Source: JAAYCI01 sp964371725 (lineage in GTDB: Bacteria; Bacillota; Clostridia; Oscillospirales; Ruminococcaceae). From it: a stretch of DNA of 64,000 bases. Location of the stretch: positions 37,383 to 101,382 of the forward strand of contig CAYJNQ010000005.1 in NCBI GenBank assembly GCA_964371725.1, read 5' to 3'. Both the position numbers and the translations under genes were made by a program. The notes below the pieces were generated by a model. That model made no database searches. It had not been told where the DNA came from and saw nothing but the letters and a program-made list of their open reading frames with translations. Shown here one piece after another: positions 35,547 to 43,822 of the stretch (positions are counted from its first letter, which is position 1; the number at the start of each line of letters is the position of its first letter).

Positions 35547-35590
35547 AGTATACATTCCCTCTTGACAAGCTCTCATCTCGAATGTATACT
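35547..35590 (+). promoter_or_regulatory. Promoter and split inverted-repeat operator of rrf2-rubrerythrin
   Basis: A consensus promoter (TTGACA at 35562, 17 nt, TATACT at 35585) is bracketed by two perfectly inverted 11-bp arms: AGTATACATTC (35547-35557) and GAATGTATACT (35580-35590, covering the -10). Arm centres are 33 bp apart, three helical turns, so two regulator dimers could bind the same face and loop or block the promoter. The likely ligand is the Rrf2 protein encoded next. Confidence 0.8.
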
Positions 35591-35626
35591 CATATAGTAG
35601 ACTTTAGATGTGAGGCGAATGAGCTG

Positions 35627-36022
35627 ATGAGAATAACGCATGAAGCGGATTACGCAATAAGAATCATACGCTATCTCTCGAACAACCGGGGCGTAATTGG
35701 GGCAAAACAAATTTCGCAGCAGTGTGGCATTTCGCTGAAATTTACATTGAAGATACTGCGTAAGCTTAGCATAGCGCGGCTGGTTACCTCACACAAAGGT
35801 GCACATGGCGGCTTTGCGTTAAGCGCATTGCCGCAAGACATCAGCTTTGGCCAAGTTATCGAGGTGATAGACGGCCCGATAGAAATCAACCATTGTCTCG
35901 GTTGTGATTTTGCGTGTACCCGAATGGAAAACATGCAAAACTGCACCATCAGAAAAAAGTTCCTTTCTGTAAACCAATCTCTGAAAGAGGAGTTGTATAA
36001 GCTTCATTTTGATGAGATATAG
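35627..36022 (+). CDS. Rrf2 family iron-sulfur transcriptional regulator
   Basis: 131 aa with an N-terminal winged helix (MRITHEADYAIRIIRYL; helix-turn-helix about 26-50) and a dimer helix. Cys90, Cys93, Cys97 and Cys106 lie in the region that holds cluster ligands in IscR/NsrR/RsrR, so Fe-S sensing is likely. The internal ATG is chosen because it starts the canonical Rrf2 N terminus; an upstream reading would begin inside the promoter. It is co-transcribed with reverse rubrerythrin 34 nt downstream, which suggests an oxidative or redox-stress switch with autoregulation through the inverted repeat. Confidence 0.9.
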   Translation: MRITHEADYAIRIIRYLSNNRGVIGAKQISQQCGISLKFTLKILRKLSIARLVTSHKGAHGGFALSALPQDISFGQVIEVIDGPIEINHCLGCDFACTRMENMQNCTIRKKFLSVNQSLKEELYKLHFDEI

Positions 36023-36056
36023 TTAAAATAAACACAATAGAAAAAGGAGAAAGATT

Positions 36057-36599
36057 ATGAAAAAATTTGTATGTTCGGTATGTGGCTATGTTCACGAAGG
36101 CGATGCAGCACCGGAGTTTTGCCCTCAATGTAAGGTAGGTTCCGACAAATTCACAGAACAAGGCGGCGATTTGTCTTGGGCGGCAGAGCATGTTGTGGGT
36201 GTTGCGCAAGGCTCCAGTGAGGATATCATGGCAGACCTTCGTGCCAATTTTGAGGGCGAGTGCTGCGAAGTTGGTATGTATCTTGCCATGAGCCGCGTGG
36301 CACACCGAGAGGGTTATCCCGAAATCGGCCTTTACTGGGAAAAAGCCGCTTTGGAAGAAGCCGAGCATGCTTCCAAGTTTGCCGAACTTTTGGGCGAAGT
36401 GCTTACCGATTCCACCAAAAAGAATCTCGAATTGCGTGTTGCCGCCGAAAATGGTGCAACCGCCGGTAAATTTGACCTTGCAAAACGTGCCAAGGCAGCC
36501 AATTTGGATGCCATCCACGATACTGTGCACGAGATGGCAAGAGACGAGGCCCGCCATGGCAAAGCATTTGCCGGGCTTTTGGCAAGATATTTCGGCTAA
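36057..36599 (+). CDS. Reverse rubrerythrin (peroxide reductase)
   Basis: 180 aa. The rubredoxin domain is at the N terminus (CSVCGY and CPQC ligating Fe), followed by the four-helix di-iron domain (EGECCEVGMY, EEAEHASKF, ARDEARHGKAF with Glu and His ligands). This reversed order is the revRbr of Clostridia, which reduces hydrogen peroxide and oxygen with NADH-derived electrons. AAAGGAG precedes the ATG. Its position behind an Fe-S Rrf2 regulator fits induction by oxidants. A strong terminator follows. Confidence 0.95.
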   Translation: MKKFVCSVCGYVHEGDAAPEFCPQCKVGSDKFTEQGGDLSWAAEHVVGVAQGSSEDIMADLRANFEGECCEVGMYLAMSRVAHREGYPEIGLYWEKAALEEAEHASKFAELLGEVLTDSTKKNLELRVAAENGATAGKFDLAKRAKAANLDAIHDTVHEMARDEARHGKAFAGLLARYFG

Positions 36600-36633
36600 T
36601 TGGCACCGGGATATAAATGCTTTTGAACAATTT

Positions 36634-36674
36634 AAAAGGAGCGGTTTCAAGAATCTCTTGAAACCGCTCCTTTT
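36634..36674. terminator. Strong bidirectional terminator between rubrerythrin and eno
   Basis: An 18-bp perfect stem (AAAAGGAGCGG... at 36634-36651 with its complement at 36657-36674), loop AATCT, T-run on both strands. Confidence 0.9.
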
Positions 36675-36683
36675 TATATGAAA

Positions 36684-37976
36684 TTATACGTTGTAAAAGC
36701 ACTCTTTACCTTGGTACTCGGCAATTGGGCCCAATTGATCTTCGATGCGAATCAACTGGTTGTATTTTGCAATGCGATCTGTACGGCTCATGGAACCGGT
36801 TTTGATTTGGCCGGCATTCAAGCCCACAGCAATGTCGGCAATGGTCACATCTTCCGTTTCGCCCGAGCGATGGGAAACCACACAGGTGTAGCCGGCTTTT
36901 TTGGCCATTTCCATTGCATCAAAGGTTTCGGTTAAGGTGCCAATTTGGTTCACTTTTATCAAAATAGAGTTGGCAATGCCTTTTTCGATTCCCTCTTTTA
37001 AGATTTTGGGGTTTGTCACAAACAGGTCATCCCCAACCAATTGGATTTTCTGGCCGAGACGCTCGGTCAACACTTTCCAGCCGTCCCAGTCGCTTTCGCC
37101 CAGGCCGTCTTCAATGGAGACGATGGGGTATTTGTCGCACCAGGCCACATACATATCAATCATTTCTTCTTTGGTTTTCGAGCCACCGCCCGATTTCGCC
37201 AAGTCGTAGGTGCCGGTTTCCTTGTTGTGGAATTCCGAAGCAGCCACGTCCATGGCAATGCAAATATCCGTGCCGGGCACATAGCCGGCCGCTTTGATGG
37301 CCTCTACAATCAGCTCCAGGGGTTCTTCGTTGCCGTTGTCACAGCTGGGGGCAAAACCACCCTCATCACCCACATTGGTGTTGTAGCCTTTTTTCTTCAA
37401 AACCGAACGCAGGTGATGGAAAGTTTCCGAACCCATGCGCAAGGCTTCTTTTATGGAGCTGGCGCCCACAGGCATAATCATGAACTCTTGGAAGTCCACG
37501 GTGGAATCGGCGTGGCTGCCGCCGTTGATAACGTTCATCATGGGCACAGGCAGGGTTTTCCCGTTGAACCCGCCGAAATATTTATAAAGAGGCATTCCAT
37601 AATAGTCTGCTGCGGCATAGGCACAGGCCATTGATACACCCAGCATGGCATTCGCGCCGAGGTTCGATTTAAAGTCAGTTCCATCTAAATCGAGCATCAC
37701 TTTGTCCACGCCATTTTGATTGGTGACATCAAGCCCCACAACAGCCTTTGCAATGGTGTTGTTCACATTGTCCACTGCTTTGGAAACGCCCTTACCCATG
37801 AAACGAGATTTGTCCCCGTCTCTCAGCTCAAGAGCCTCCCTTTCGCCTGTAGACGCACCGGACGGCACCATGGCACGGCCAAATGCACCGCTTTCGGTTT
37901 CCACCTCAACCTCAACTGTGGGGTTTCCGCGAGAATCAATAACTTCACGAGCATATACTTTTGTGATAAATGGCAT
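36684..37976 (-). CDS. eno: Enolase
   Basis: 430 aa, converting 2-phosphoglycerate to phosphoenolpyruvate. N-terminal SGASTGEREALELRDGD, metal ligands in the central domain (IEDGLGE, GDDLFVTN) and the C-terminal SHRSGETEDVTIAD signature are intact. I use the ATG 9 nt after AGGAGG; an earlier one abuts the site. It is a single-gene unit between two terminators. Confidence 0.97.
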   Translation of the reverse strand: MPFITKVYAREVIDSRGNPTVEVEVETESGAFGRAMVPSGASTGEREALELRDGDKSRFMGKGVSKAVDNVNNTIAKAVVGLDVTNQNGVDKVMLDLDGTDFKSNLGANAMLGVSMACAYAAADYYGMPLYKYFGGFNGKTLPVPMMNVINGGSHADSTVDFQEFMIMPVGASSIKEALRMGSETFHHLRSVLKKKGYNTNVGDEGGFAPSCDNGNEEPLELIVEAIKAAGYVPGTDICIAMDVAASEFHNKETGTYDLAKSGGGSKTKEEMIDMYVAWCDKYPIVSIEDGLGESDWDGWKVLTERLGQKIQLVGDDLFVTNPKILKEGIEKGIANSILIKVNQIGTLTETFDAMEMAKKAGYTCVVSHRSGETEDVTIADIAVGLNAGQIKTGSMSRTDRIAKYNQLIRIEDQLGPIAEYQGKECFYNV

Positions 37977-38014
37977 GTTCAACATCCTCCTTTATTGATT
38001 GTACGTGTAGCCCC

Positions 38015-38023
38015 ATTATAACA
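38015..38023 (-). promoter_or_regulatory. Extended -10 promoter of eno
   Basis: Minus strand TGTTATAAT (extended -10) 39 nt upstream of the enolase start; the -35 region is weak. Confidence 0.5.
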
Positions 38024-38152
38024 GAAGCGGCCACGGAAGAAAAGTGCAGGGCAGCGGTTCCGATAAATTTATATATTTTGAATGATTCCTTGTGAAAAAG
38101 AATATAAAATATAGTGATTTTACAGCCTTCTTTACAAAACAAAAAAAGAACA

Positions 38153-38179
38153 GGTGGAAAACTTCATTGGTTTTCCACC
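38153..38179 (-). terminator. Terminator after dnaJ
   Basis: 10-bp stem GGTGGAAAAC/GTTTTCCACC with a 7-nt loop; on the minus strand it is followed by TGTTCTTTTTTT. Confidence 0.8.
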
Positions 38180-38204
38180 CGTTGCTTTGCATTTAGCACC
38201 GATT

Positions 38205-39386
38205 TTAACTGTCTGAGCCTTGGTTGAATAAATCTTTCATCCCCTTAAAAAAGCTCTTTCTATTTTCGTAGTTATCGTCTTTTAAGGTGTTTTCAAATTT
38301 ATTCAGCGCATCACGCTGGGCTTTGCTCAATTTCTTCGGAATTTCAATGAGAACACGCACATATTGGTCACCCCGTCCTCGCCCATTCACATAGGGAATG
38401 CCCTTGTTTTTAAGCCGGAAGGTCTTGCCGCTTTGCGTGCCCTCCGGCACGGTGTACTCCACCTTTCCATCTATGGTGGGCACGGTCATTTTGGCACCCA
38501 GCACCGCCTGGCTGAAGGTGATGGGGATGTTTACATAAACATCGTAACGGTCGCGCTCGAACATCGAATCGGGGCGCACGGTGATGATAACGATGAGATC
38601 GCCCGCCGGCCCACTGTTAAGCCCGGCATCGCCCATGCCTCGTTGCACAATGTTTTGATCGTCGTCCACACCGGCCGGTATTTTGAGTTCAATTTTCTTT
38701 GGCACACCCACACGGCTGGAACCATGGCAGGTGTGGCAAGGGGACTTGATGATTTTCCCTTTGCCGGCACATCTTGGGCAGGGGCGGCTTTCCTGCATGG
38801 TGCCAAAAGCGGTTCGCTTGCTGGCAATGATAACCCCACTGCCCTTGCAATCCGGGCAGGTTTCCACAGCGGTTCCTTTTTCAGCGCCACTGCCCCCACA
38901 GTCGGAGCAGAGCTCTTGCCGCGTGATGTTGATGGTTTTGGTAACGCCATGCACGGCTTCCATAAAACTGAGAACCAAGCTCACACGGATATCGCTTCCC
39001 TTACGCGGGGCATTCGGGTTGCGTTGTTGGCGGCCAAAACCGCCACCAAAACCGCCACCGAAAAAGGTTTCAAATATATCCCCTAGGTCTACCGCGCCAC
39101 CACTGAAGCCACCGGCACCTCCAAAGCCGCCGGCACCGGGCCCGGCGCCATAACTCGGATCCACACCGGCGTGGCCAAACTGGTCGTACCGTTGTTTTTT
39201 CTCACGGTCGCTCAGCACTTCATATGCTTCATTTGCCTCTTTAAATTTGCTTTCAGCCTCTCCATCTCCGGGGTTCAAGTCTGGATGGTACTTCTTGGCC
39301 TTTTTGCGGTAGGCATTCTTAATATCGGCTTCACTGGCATCTTTTGCAACCCCCAGAACCTCGTAAAAGTCCCGTTTTTCGGCCAA
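38205..39386 (-). CDS. dnaJ: Chaperone DnaJ
   Basis: 393 aa co-chaperone that delivers substrates to DnaK and stimulates its ATPase. J-domain with HPD near 35, Gly/Phe-rich linker (about 75-120), zinc-binding repeats (CSDCGGSG, CPDCKGSG, CPRCAGKG, CHTCHGSS, the last off-consensus) and the C-terminal substrate domain. The start is TTG with GAGG just upstream. Last gene of hrcA-grpE-dnaK-dnaJ, 141 nt after dnaK, with a long hairpin in between. Confidence 0.95.
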   Translation of the reverse strand: MAEKRDFYEVLGVAKDASEADIKNAYRKKAKKYHPDLNPGDGEAESKFKEANEAYEVLSDREKKQRYDQFGHAGVDPSYGAGPGAGGFGGAGGFSGGAVDLGDIFETFFGGGFGGGFGRQQRNPNAPRKGSDIRVSLVLSFMEAVHGVTKTINITRQELCSDCGGSGAEKGTAVETCPDCKGSGVIIASKRTAFGTMQESRPCPRCAGKGKIIKSPCHTCHGSSRVGVPKKIELKIPAGVDDDQNIVQRGMGDAGLNSGPAGDLIVIITVRPDSMFERDRYDVYVNIPITFSQAVLGAKMTVPTIDGKVEYTVPEGTQSGKTFRLKNKGIPYVNGRGRGDQYVRVLIEIPKKLSKAQRDALNKFENTLKDDNYENRKSFFKGMKDLFNQGSDS

Positions 39387-39446
39387 TCAACCTCACCCTT
39401 TCTCCTCTGGGGCATGCTCTGTCCCCGTTCTTTCTTTTAGCACCCC

Positions 39447-39478
39447 TGCGCGGCGAATGCCTGTGCATCCGCCGCGCA
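39447..39478 (-). promoter_or_regulatory. Intercistronic hairpin between dnaK and dnaJ
   Basis: Nine-bp perfect GC-rich arms (TGCGCGGCG/CGCCGCGCA), one mismatch, four more pairs and a 4-nt loop. No T-run follows, so RNA processing or stability control is more likely than termination. Confidence 0.6.
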
Positions 39479-39527
39479 AAAAGTGCCCTATCCTCATTCT
39501 ATTTTGCGAAAACCATCGATTTTTCGC

Positions 39528-41354
39528 CTAGTCGTCCACCTCGGTGAAGTCGGCATCAATCACGTCGTCATTTTGGGCAGCGTCTTGTGCTGGCTCTGCC
39601 TGAGCACCTTCTTGCTGGGGTGCATTTTGGCTGTACACCTTGGCGCTTACCTCGTGCAACACTTTTTGCAACTCTTCCTGTTTCGCCTTGATGTTGTCGA
39701 TGTCATCGCCTTCCAGTGCAGTTTTTAAAGCACCTTTCTTTTCTTCTAAGCTTGCTTTGTCGGCCTCTTCCAATTTGTCGCCGAAATCAGAAATGGTTTT
39801 CTCTGTTTGGTACACCATTTGGTCGGCTGCATTGCGCACTTCAATCTTCTCTTTCAGCTTACGGTCTTCCTCGGCATAGCGTTCGGCATCCTTGATGGCA
39901 GACTCTACATCGTCTTTGCTCATGTTGGTGGAAGCCGTGATGGTGATGCTTTGCTCTTTGCTTGTGCCAAGGTCTTTGGCGGAAACGGCCACAATACCGT
40001 TTGCATCGATGTCAAAAGTCACCTCGATTTGAGGCACGCCACGCGGTGCGGCCGGAATGCCGTCTAGGTGGAATACACCAAGTTTTTTGTTGTCTTTCGC
40101 CATCTCGCGCTCACCCTGCAATACATTCACCTCTACGCTGGGCTGGTTATCGGCCGCAGTGGAGAAAATTTGGCTTTTCTTCGTGGGAATGGTGGTGTTG
40201 CGCTCGATGATTTTGGTGCACACGCCACCCATGGTTTCAATGCCAAGGCTCAGCGGGGTCACGTCGAGAAGGAGCAGGCCTTTTACGTCACCACCGAGCA
40301 CACCGCCCTGAATGGCTGCACCAAGAGCCACGCACTCGTCGGGGTTGATGTCTTTAGAGGGCTCCAATTTCATATATTCTTTCACGGCATCTTGCACGGC
40401 CGGAATGCGTGTGGAACCACCCACCAAGAGCACGCGGTTCAAGTCAGACGGTTGCAAGCCGGCGTCTTTCATGGCGCGCTTCATAGGCTGTGTGGTGCGC
40501 TCCACAAGGTCGGCTGTCAGTTCGTTGAATTTGGCGCGGGTAAGGCTCGTGTCGAGATGTTTCGGGCCCGAGGCATCCGCCGTGATAAAGGGCAGGTTGA
40601 TTTGGGTGCTTGTGACACCGGAAAGCTCAATTTTGGCTTTTTCGGCGGCCTCTTTCAGGCGCTGAGCAGCCATTTTGTCGTCGCGCAAGTCGATGCCGTT
40701 TTCCTTTTTGAACTCCTCGGCCAAGAATGTGATGATGCGCTCGTCAAAGTCGTCGCCACCAAGGCGGGTGTCTCCCGCTGTAGAGAGCACTTCGGTGATG
40801 CCTTCACCCATCTCGATGATGGACACGTCGAACGTGCCGCCGCCAAGGTCATATACCATAATTTTTTGGTCGGCTTGTTTATCGGCGCCATAGGCAAGGG
40901 CTGCGGCCGTGGGCTCGTTGATGATGCGTTTCACGGTGAGGCCGGCAATGGCACCGGCATCTTTTGTGGCCTGGCGCTGGCTGTCGCTAAAGTAGGCGGG
41001 CACAGTGATGACCGCATCGGTTACTTTTTCGCCAAGATAGCTTTCGGCGTCGGCTTTCAGTTTTGCCAAAATCATGGCCGAAATTTCTTGCGGGGTGTGT
41101 TTCTTGCCATCTATGTCCACTTTCTCGCTTGTGCCCATGGCACGTTTGATGGAGGAAATGGTCCGGTCGGGGTTGGTGATGGCCTGACGCTTCGCCACCT
41201 GGCCCACAAGACGTTCTCCATCCTTTGTAAAGCCCACCACAGATGGCGTGGTGCGGCCCCCTTCTGCGTTTGGAATGACAACGGCGTCGCCGCCTTCCAT
41301 AACTGCAATGCAACTGTTGGTGGTTCCAAGGTCAATACCTACAATTTTACCCAT
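39528..41354 (-). CDS. dnaK: Chaperone DnaK (Hsp70)
   Basis: 608 aa. Nucleotide-binding domain (GIDLGTTNSC, YDLGGGTFDVSI, VLLVGGSTRIP) about 1-360, linker LLLLDVTPLSLG, substrate-binding domain and a helical lid; the tail ends DADFTEVDD. AAAGGAG precedes the ATG. Third gene of the CIRCE-controlled heat-shock operon, 51 nt after grpE. The large opposite-strand reading frames over it are coding shadows. Confidence 0.98.
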   Translation of the reverse strand: MGKIVGIDLGTTNSCIAVMEGGDAVVIPNAEGGRTTPSVVGFTKDGERLVGQVAKRQAITNPDRTISSIKRAMGTSEKVDIDGKKHTPQEISAMILAKLKADAESYLGEKVTDAVITVPAYFSDSQRQATKDAGAIAGLTVKRIINEPTAAALAYGADKQADQKIMVYDLGGGTFDVSIIEMGEGITEVLSTAGDTRLGGDDFDERIITFLAEEFKKENGIDLRDDKMAAQRLKEAAEKAKIELSGVTSTQINLPFITADASGPKHLDTSLTRAKFNELTADLVERTTQPMKRAMKDAGLQPSDLNRVLLVGGSTRIPAVQDAVKEYMKLEPSKDINPDECVALGAAIQGGVLGGDVKGLLLLDVTPLSLGIETMGGVCTKIIERNTTIPTKKSQIFSTAADNQPSVEVNVLQGEREMAKDNKKLGVFHLDGIPAAPRGVPQIEVTFDIDANGIVAVSAKDLGTSKEQSITITASTNMSKDDVESAIKDAERYAEEDRKLKEKIEVRNAADQMVYQTEKTISDFGDKLEEADKASLEEKKGALKTALEGDDIDNIKAKQEELQKVLHEVSAKVYSQNAPQQEGAQAEPAQDAAQNDDVIDADFTEVDD

Positions 41355-41405
41355 AATAAAGTCTCCTTTTTCATTCTCTGTTTATTTTAAGTTCGGGGAA
41401 TAATC

Positions 41406-41978
41406 TTAGGGTGCCACGGCAACCATGGCATGGCGAATCACTTTTTCACCGATTGTATAACCGTTTTGCAGCACCTCGGTGATGATACCGCTTTCCACCC
41501 CGTCTGCCTCTTTTTGCATAACGGCATTGTGCAATTGGGGGTCGAATGCCTGGCCTTCTGGATTCATTTCTTGAATGCCGAGCTTTTCGAAAATGTCTCG
41601 GCATTTCTGCAAGGTCATCAAAACGCCCTTTTTATACTCTTCGTCGGTGGTGGGGGCATTTGCCGCAGCGCTTAATGTGTCCAGCACAGGCAAGAGGGTC
41701 TCGGCCGAAAAGGCAACCCCATTGCTGAAAGCGGTTTCCGTTTCACGCTGGCTGCGCTTTCGGTGGTTTTCATATTCGGCTGCCGTGCGAAGCAACTGCT
41801 CATTGAGCTCTGCTGCACGTGCTGCAGCCTCGGCCAATTTTTCCTCGCCGGCGGCAATTCGTGCCTCGACTTCTGCTGCCGTACTTTTGGCACTCTCTTT
41901 TTTGTTCTTTTTTGTCTTATTATCCTGTGTGGCTTCCTTTGTCGGTGGTGTGGTGTTTGGCTCTTCGGCCTTGCTCAT
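41406..41978 (-). CDS. grpE: Nucleotide exchange factor GrpE
   Basis: 190 aa. Thr/Lys-rich disordered start, a coiled-coil helix (about 35-85) with YENHRKRSQRE, and the C-terminal beta-wing domain (FDPQLHNAVMQ; EVLQNGYTIGEKVIRHAMVAV). It releases ADP from DnaK. AGGAGG precedes the ATG. It lies between hrcA and dnaK, 59 nt after hrcA. Confidence 0.96.
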   Translation of the reverse strand: MSKAEEPNTTPPTKEATQDNKTKKNKKESAKSTAAEVEARIAAGEEKLAEAAARAAELNEQLLRTAAEYENHRKRSQRETETAFSNGVAFSAETLLPVLDTLSAAANAPTTDEEYKKGVLMTLQKCRDIFEKLGIQEMNPEGQAFDPQLHNAVMQKEADGVESGIITEVLQNGYTIGEKVIRHAMVAVAP

Positions 41979-42037
41979 GGTGTTCCTCCTGTGACGATGA
42001 TATTTGTGCCGCTTACTGTTCCTTTATCAAAATCATT

Positions 42038-43069
42038 TTAAAAGCTGTCTTTGGCTTCGGCATTGCCTGCAATTGCATTGCCAAGCCTATGGCAAAAATA
42101 ATCCAAAGTGGGAATCACTTTACCAAACTGCATACGAGTGGGGCCTAGAACCGCCAAAGCTCCATACAAGCCGCCACCGGCCTGATAGTGCTGTGACACA
42201 ATGCAAAGGCCGGGAATGGGCTTTTCGAGCTCGTCTCCAAACAAAACGGTTGTGCGTCTTGCCTGTGGCCGAAGCAACTCTTCCACATCACTTTGCGTGC
42301 CTACCAGCTCCAAAAGAGCACGCATACCCTTGTCGAGTTCCGGCCATCTCAAGAGATGCTTTTGTCCCTCAAAATACATCGAGGACTTCCCTGCCTCGGC
42401 AAGCAAGGTGAGTGCCGCCGATAAAATGGGCCAACTTCGCGGGCCTTGCTCTCCCAAACTGTCTACCATACTGCGTATGCGAGAGGGTGTCACATCGGCC
42501 TCGGCCACAAAGCATAGGTGGGCATTCAACGCGGCTGCCAATTTTCGGCAGTCCTCTGCATTCGGCTCGAAATCCACCTTGGCCACACGTGTAAGCACAC
42601 CGCCGGCTACCGTTACGGCCAAAACCGCTGCCGAGTACCGCCCCACTTGAATCACCTCATAGTGTACAATGTGCAAATCGTTGGCAAGGGGCGTTGTGGC
42701 TATCACGGCATAGCCAAGCAAATCTGCCAAGGCCACGGCCGAACCCTTTGCCAGCTTTTCCGGGTCATAATCCAAAGAAGCGGCACAGTTTTTAATGCAT
42801 TGCTCTTCTTCGGCCGAAAGCTGGTTTTGCACATGTAGGAGGTGATCTACATAATAACGATATCCCTTGGCTGTGGGAATGCGCCCGGCCGATGTGTGCG
42901 GTTGCTCCAAAAGGCCAAGCCGCGTAAGGGCGGCCATCTCATTGCGCAAGGTGGCCGAAGAAACAGATAAGTCAATGCAGCGCTGCAACAAATTCGACCC
43001 CACCGGCTCACCCTCGTTTGAGTATAGAGAGACAATGGCCATCATGATGCGTTCTTTTCGGTCATCCAC
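42038..43069 (-). CDS. hrcA: Heat-inducible transcription repressor HrcA
   Basis: 343 aa. N-terminal winged helix (about 1-75; SSATLRNEMAALTRLGLLEQPHTSAGRIPT) and the GAF-like dimerisation part (about 105-335) typical of HrcA. It binds CIRCE in its own promoter and releases it when GroEL is titrated. The start codon is GTG; AAGG-type sequence lies about 11 nt upstream. It is the first gene of the operon, 31 nt after the CIRCE element. Confidence 0.95.
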   Translation of the reverse strand: MDDRKERIMMAIVSLYSNEGEPVGSNLLQRCIDLSVSSATLRNEMAALTRLGLLEQPHTSAGRIPTAKGYRYYVDHLLHVQNQLSAEEEQCIKNCAASLDYDPEKLAKGSAVALADLLGYAVIATTPLANDLHIVHYEVIQVGRYSAAVLAVTVAGGVLTRVAKVDFEPNAEDCRKLAAALNAHLCFVAEADVTPSRIRSMVDSLGEQGPRSWPILSAALTLLAEAGKSSMYFEGQKHLLRWPELDKGMRALLELVGTQSDVEELLRPQARRTTVLFGDELEKPIPGLCIVSQHYQAGGGLYGALAVLGPTRMQFGKVIPTLDYFCHRLGNAIAGNAEAKDSF

Positions 43070-43099
43070 AGGGTCTTCATCACCTTTCCTTGTCTCTTC

Positions 43100-43126
43100 T
43101 TAGCACTCTTGGTGTTCGAGTGCTAA
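43100..43126 (-). promoter_or_regulatory. CIRCE operator of hrcA-grpE-dnaK-dnaJ
   Basis: Perfect TTAGCACTC-N9-GAGTGCTAA, the HrcA binding site, between the -10 box and the hrcA start. Confidence 0.98.
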
Positions 43127-43130
43127 TACC

Positions 43131-43158
43131 ATTTTACAGCATCTGGAGAAATTGTCAA
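43131..43158 (-). promoter_or_regulatory. Promoter of the heat-shock operon
   Basis: Minus strand TTGACA, 16 nt, TAAAAT, placing the transcript start at the edge of CIRCE. Confidence 0.8.
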
Positions 43159-43261
43159 GGGGAAGAGGCAACTTTTTTTCAGTTTTACACTTTCCTCACA
43201 AATTGGCAAGGGGTTTCTTCTAAAACGGTGCGCCTATTATGAATAATATAGGCTTAGAATT

Positions 43262-43280
43262 TCAAAACAAAATTTTTTGA
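43262..43280. promoter_or_regulatory. Upstream inverted repeat of the ars promoter
   Basis: TCAAAA-N7-TTTTGA, 8 nt before the ars -35. Its half-sites resemble those of the operator at 43326, so it may be a second ArsR site. Confidence 0.4.
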
Positions 43281-43288
43281 TTTAAGTG

Positions 43289-43317
43289 TTGACAATTGCC
43301 TTTACGGGCTGTACAAT
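43289..43317 (+). promoter_or_regulatory. Promoter of the arsenic operon
   Basis: TTGACA, 17 nt, TACAAT. Confidence 0.85.
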
Positions 43318-43325
43318 GAAATTAC

Positions 43326-43341
43326 ATCAAAAATATTTGAT
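43326..43341. promoter_or_regulatory. ArsR-type operator
   Basis: ATCAAA-AATA-TTTGAT, a perfect 6-bp inverted repeat matching the ATCAA-N6-TTGAT class of ArsR/SmtB operators, just downstream of the -10 box. Confidence 0.75.
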
Positions 43342-43365
43342 TTGAAGGCAGGAGGCGGAAATCAA

Positions 43366-43725
43366 GTGTACCCGAGTGATGACAGAGGCAAAAGAACAAT
43401 GCCACAGGATACAAAACAAGCGGTTCAAATGTTTAAGGCCCTTTGTGACGAAAGCCGCGTGGCCATTGTGCAATTGTTGCAAACCGGAGAGAAATGTGCT
43501 TGCCACATTTCCGAAGCGCTGGACATTTCACAGTCCAAGCTTTCCTACCACATGAAGATTTTGTGCGACAGCGGGCTTGTAAGCTGTTGGTATGTGGGAA
43601 AATGGACACACTACCAAATTGATGAGCCGGGGTGCAAAAAAGCATTGGACTGCTTAAAAGCGCTAACGCACGTGCAAGCGAGCGAGCCTGTGCTGTGTGG
43701 CGTATGCGAGCCACTGGCCATGTAA
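43366..43725 (+). CDS. arsR: ArsR/SmtB family arsenic-responsive repressor
   Basis: 119 aa with a GTG start chosen because AGGAGG lies 10 nt upstream; an ATG at 43399 is an alternative that would shorten the disordered N terminus. The winged helix spans about 20-100, with Cys44 and Cys46 (GEKCACHI) at the start of the recognition-helix region where As(III)-binding cysteines sit in ArsR. SQSKLSYHMKIL is the DNA-recognition helix. It controls the operator at 43326-43341 and the efflux genes downstream. Confidence 0.9.
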   Translation: MYPSDDRGKRTMPQDTKQAVQMFKALCDESRVAIVQLLQTGEKCACHISEALDISQSKLSYHMKILCDSGLVSCWYVGKWTHYQIDEPGCKKALDCLKALTHVQASEPVLCGVCEPLAM

Positions 43726-43822
43726 ACCAGTTTTCCAAAAAGGCAATACAAACGCGTGCAGCACTGTGGCTGCAAAACAATCGAAAACACACCGAAAAGG
43801 GCTCTTTGAGAAAGGCAAACAA

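Noticed and set aside
36684..37985. Longer enolase start at 37985
   Set aside because: That ATG abuts the AGGAGG site; the next ATG has 9-nt spacing and begins the canonical N terminus.
40068..41390. 440-aa plus-strand reading frame opposite dnaK
   Set aside because: Antisense shadow of a highly conserved gene with biased codons; no family motif, no binding site.
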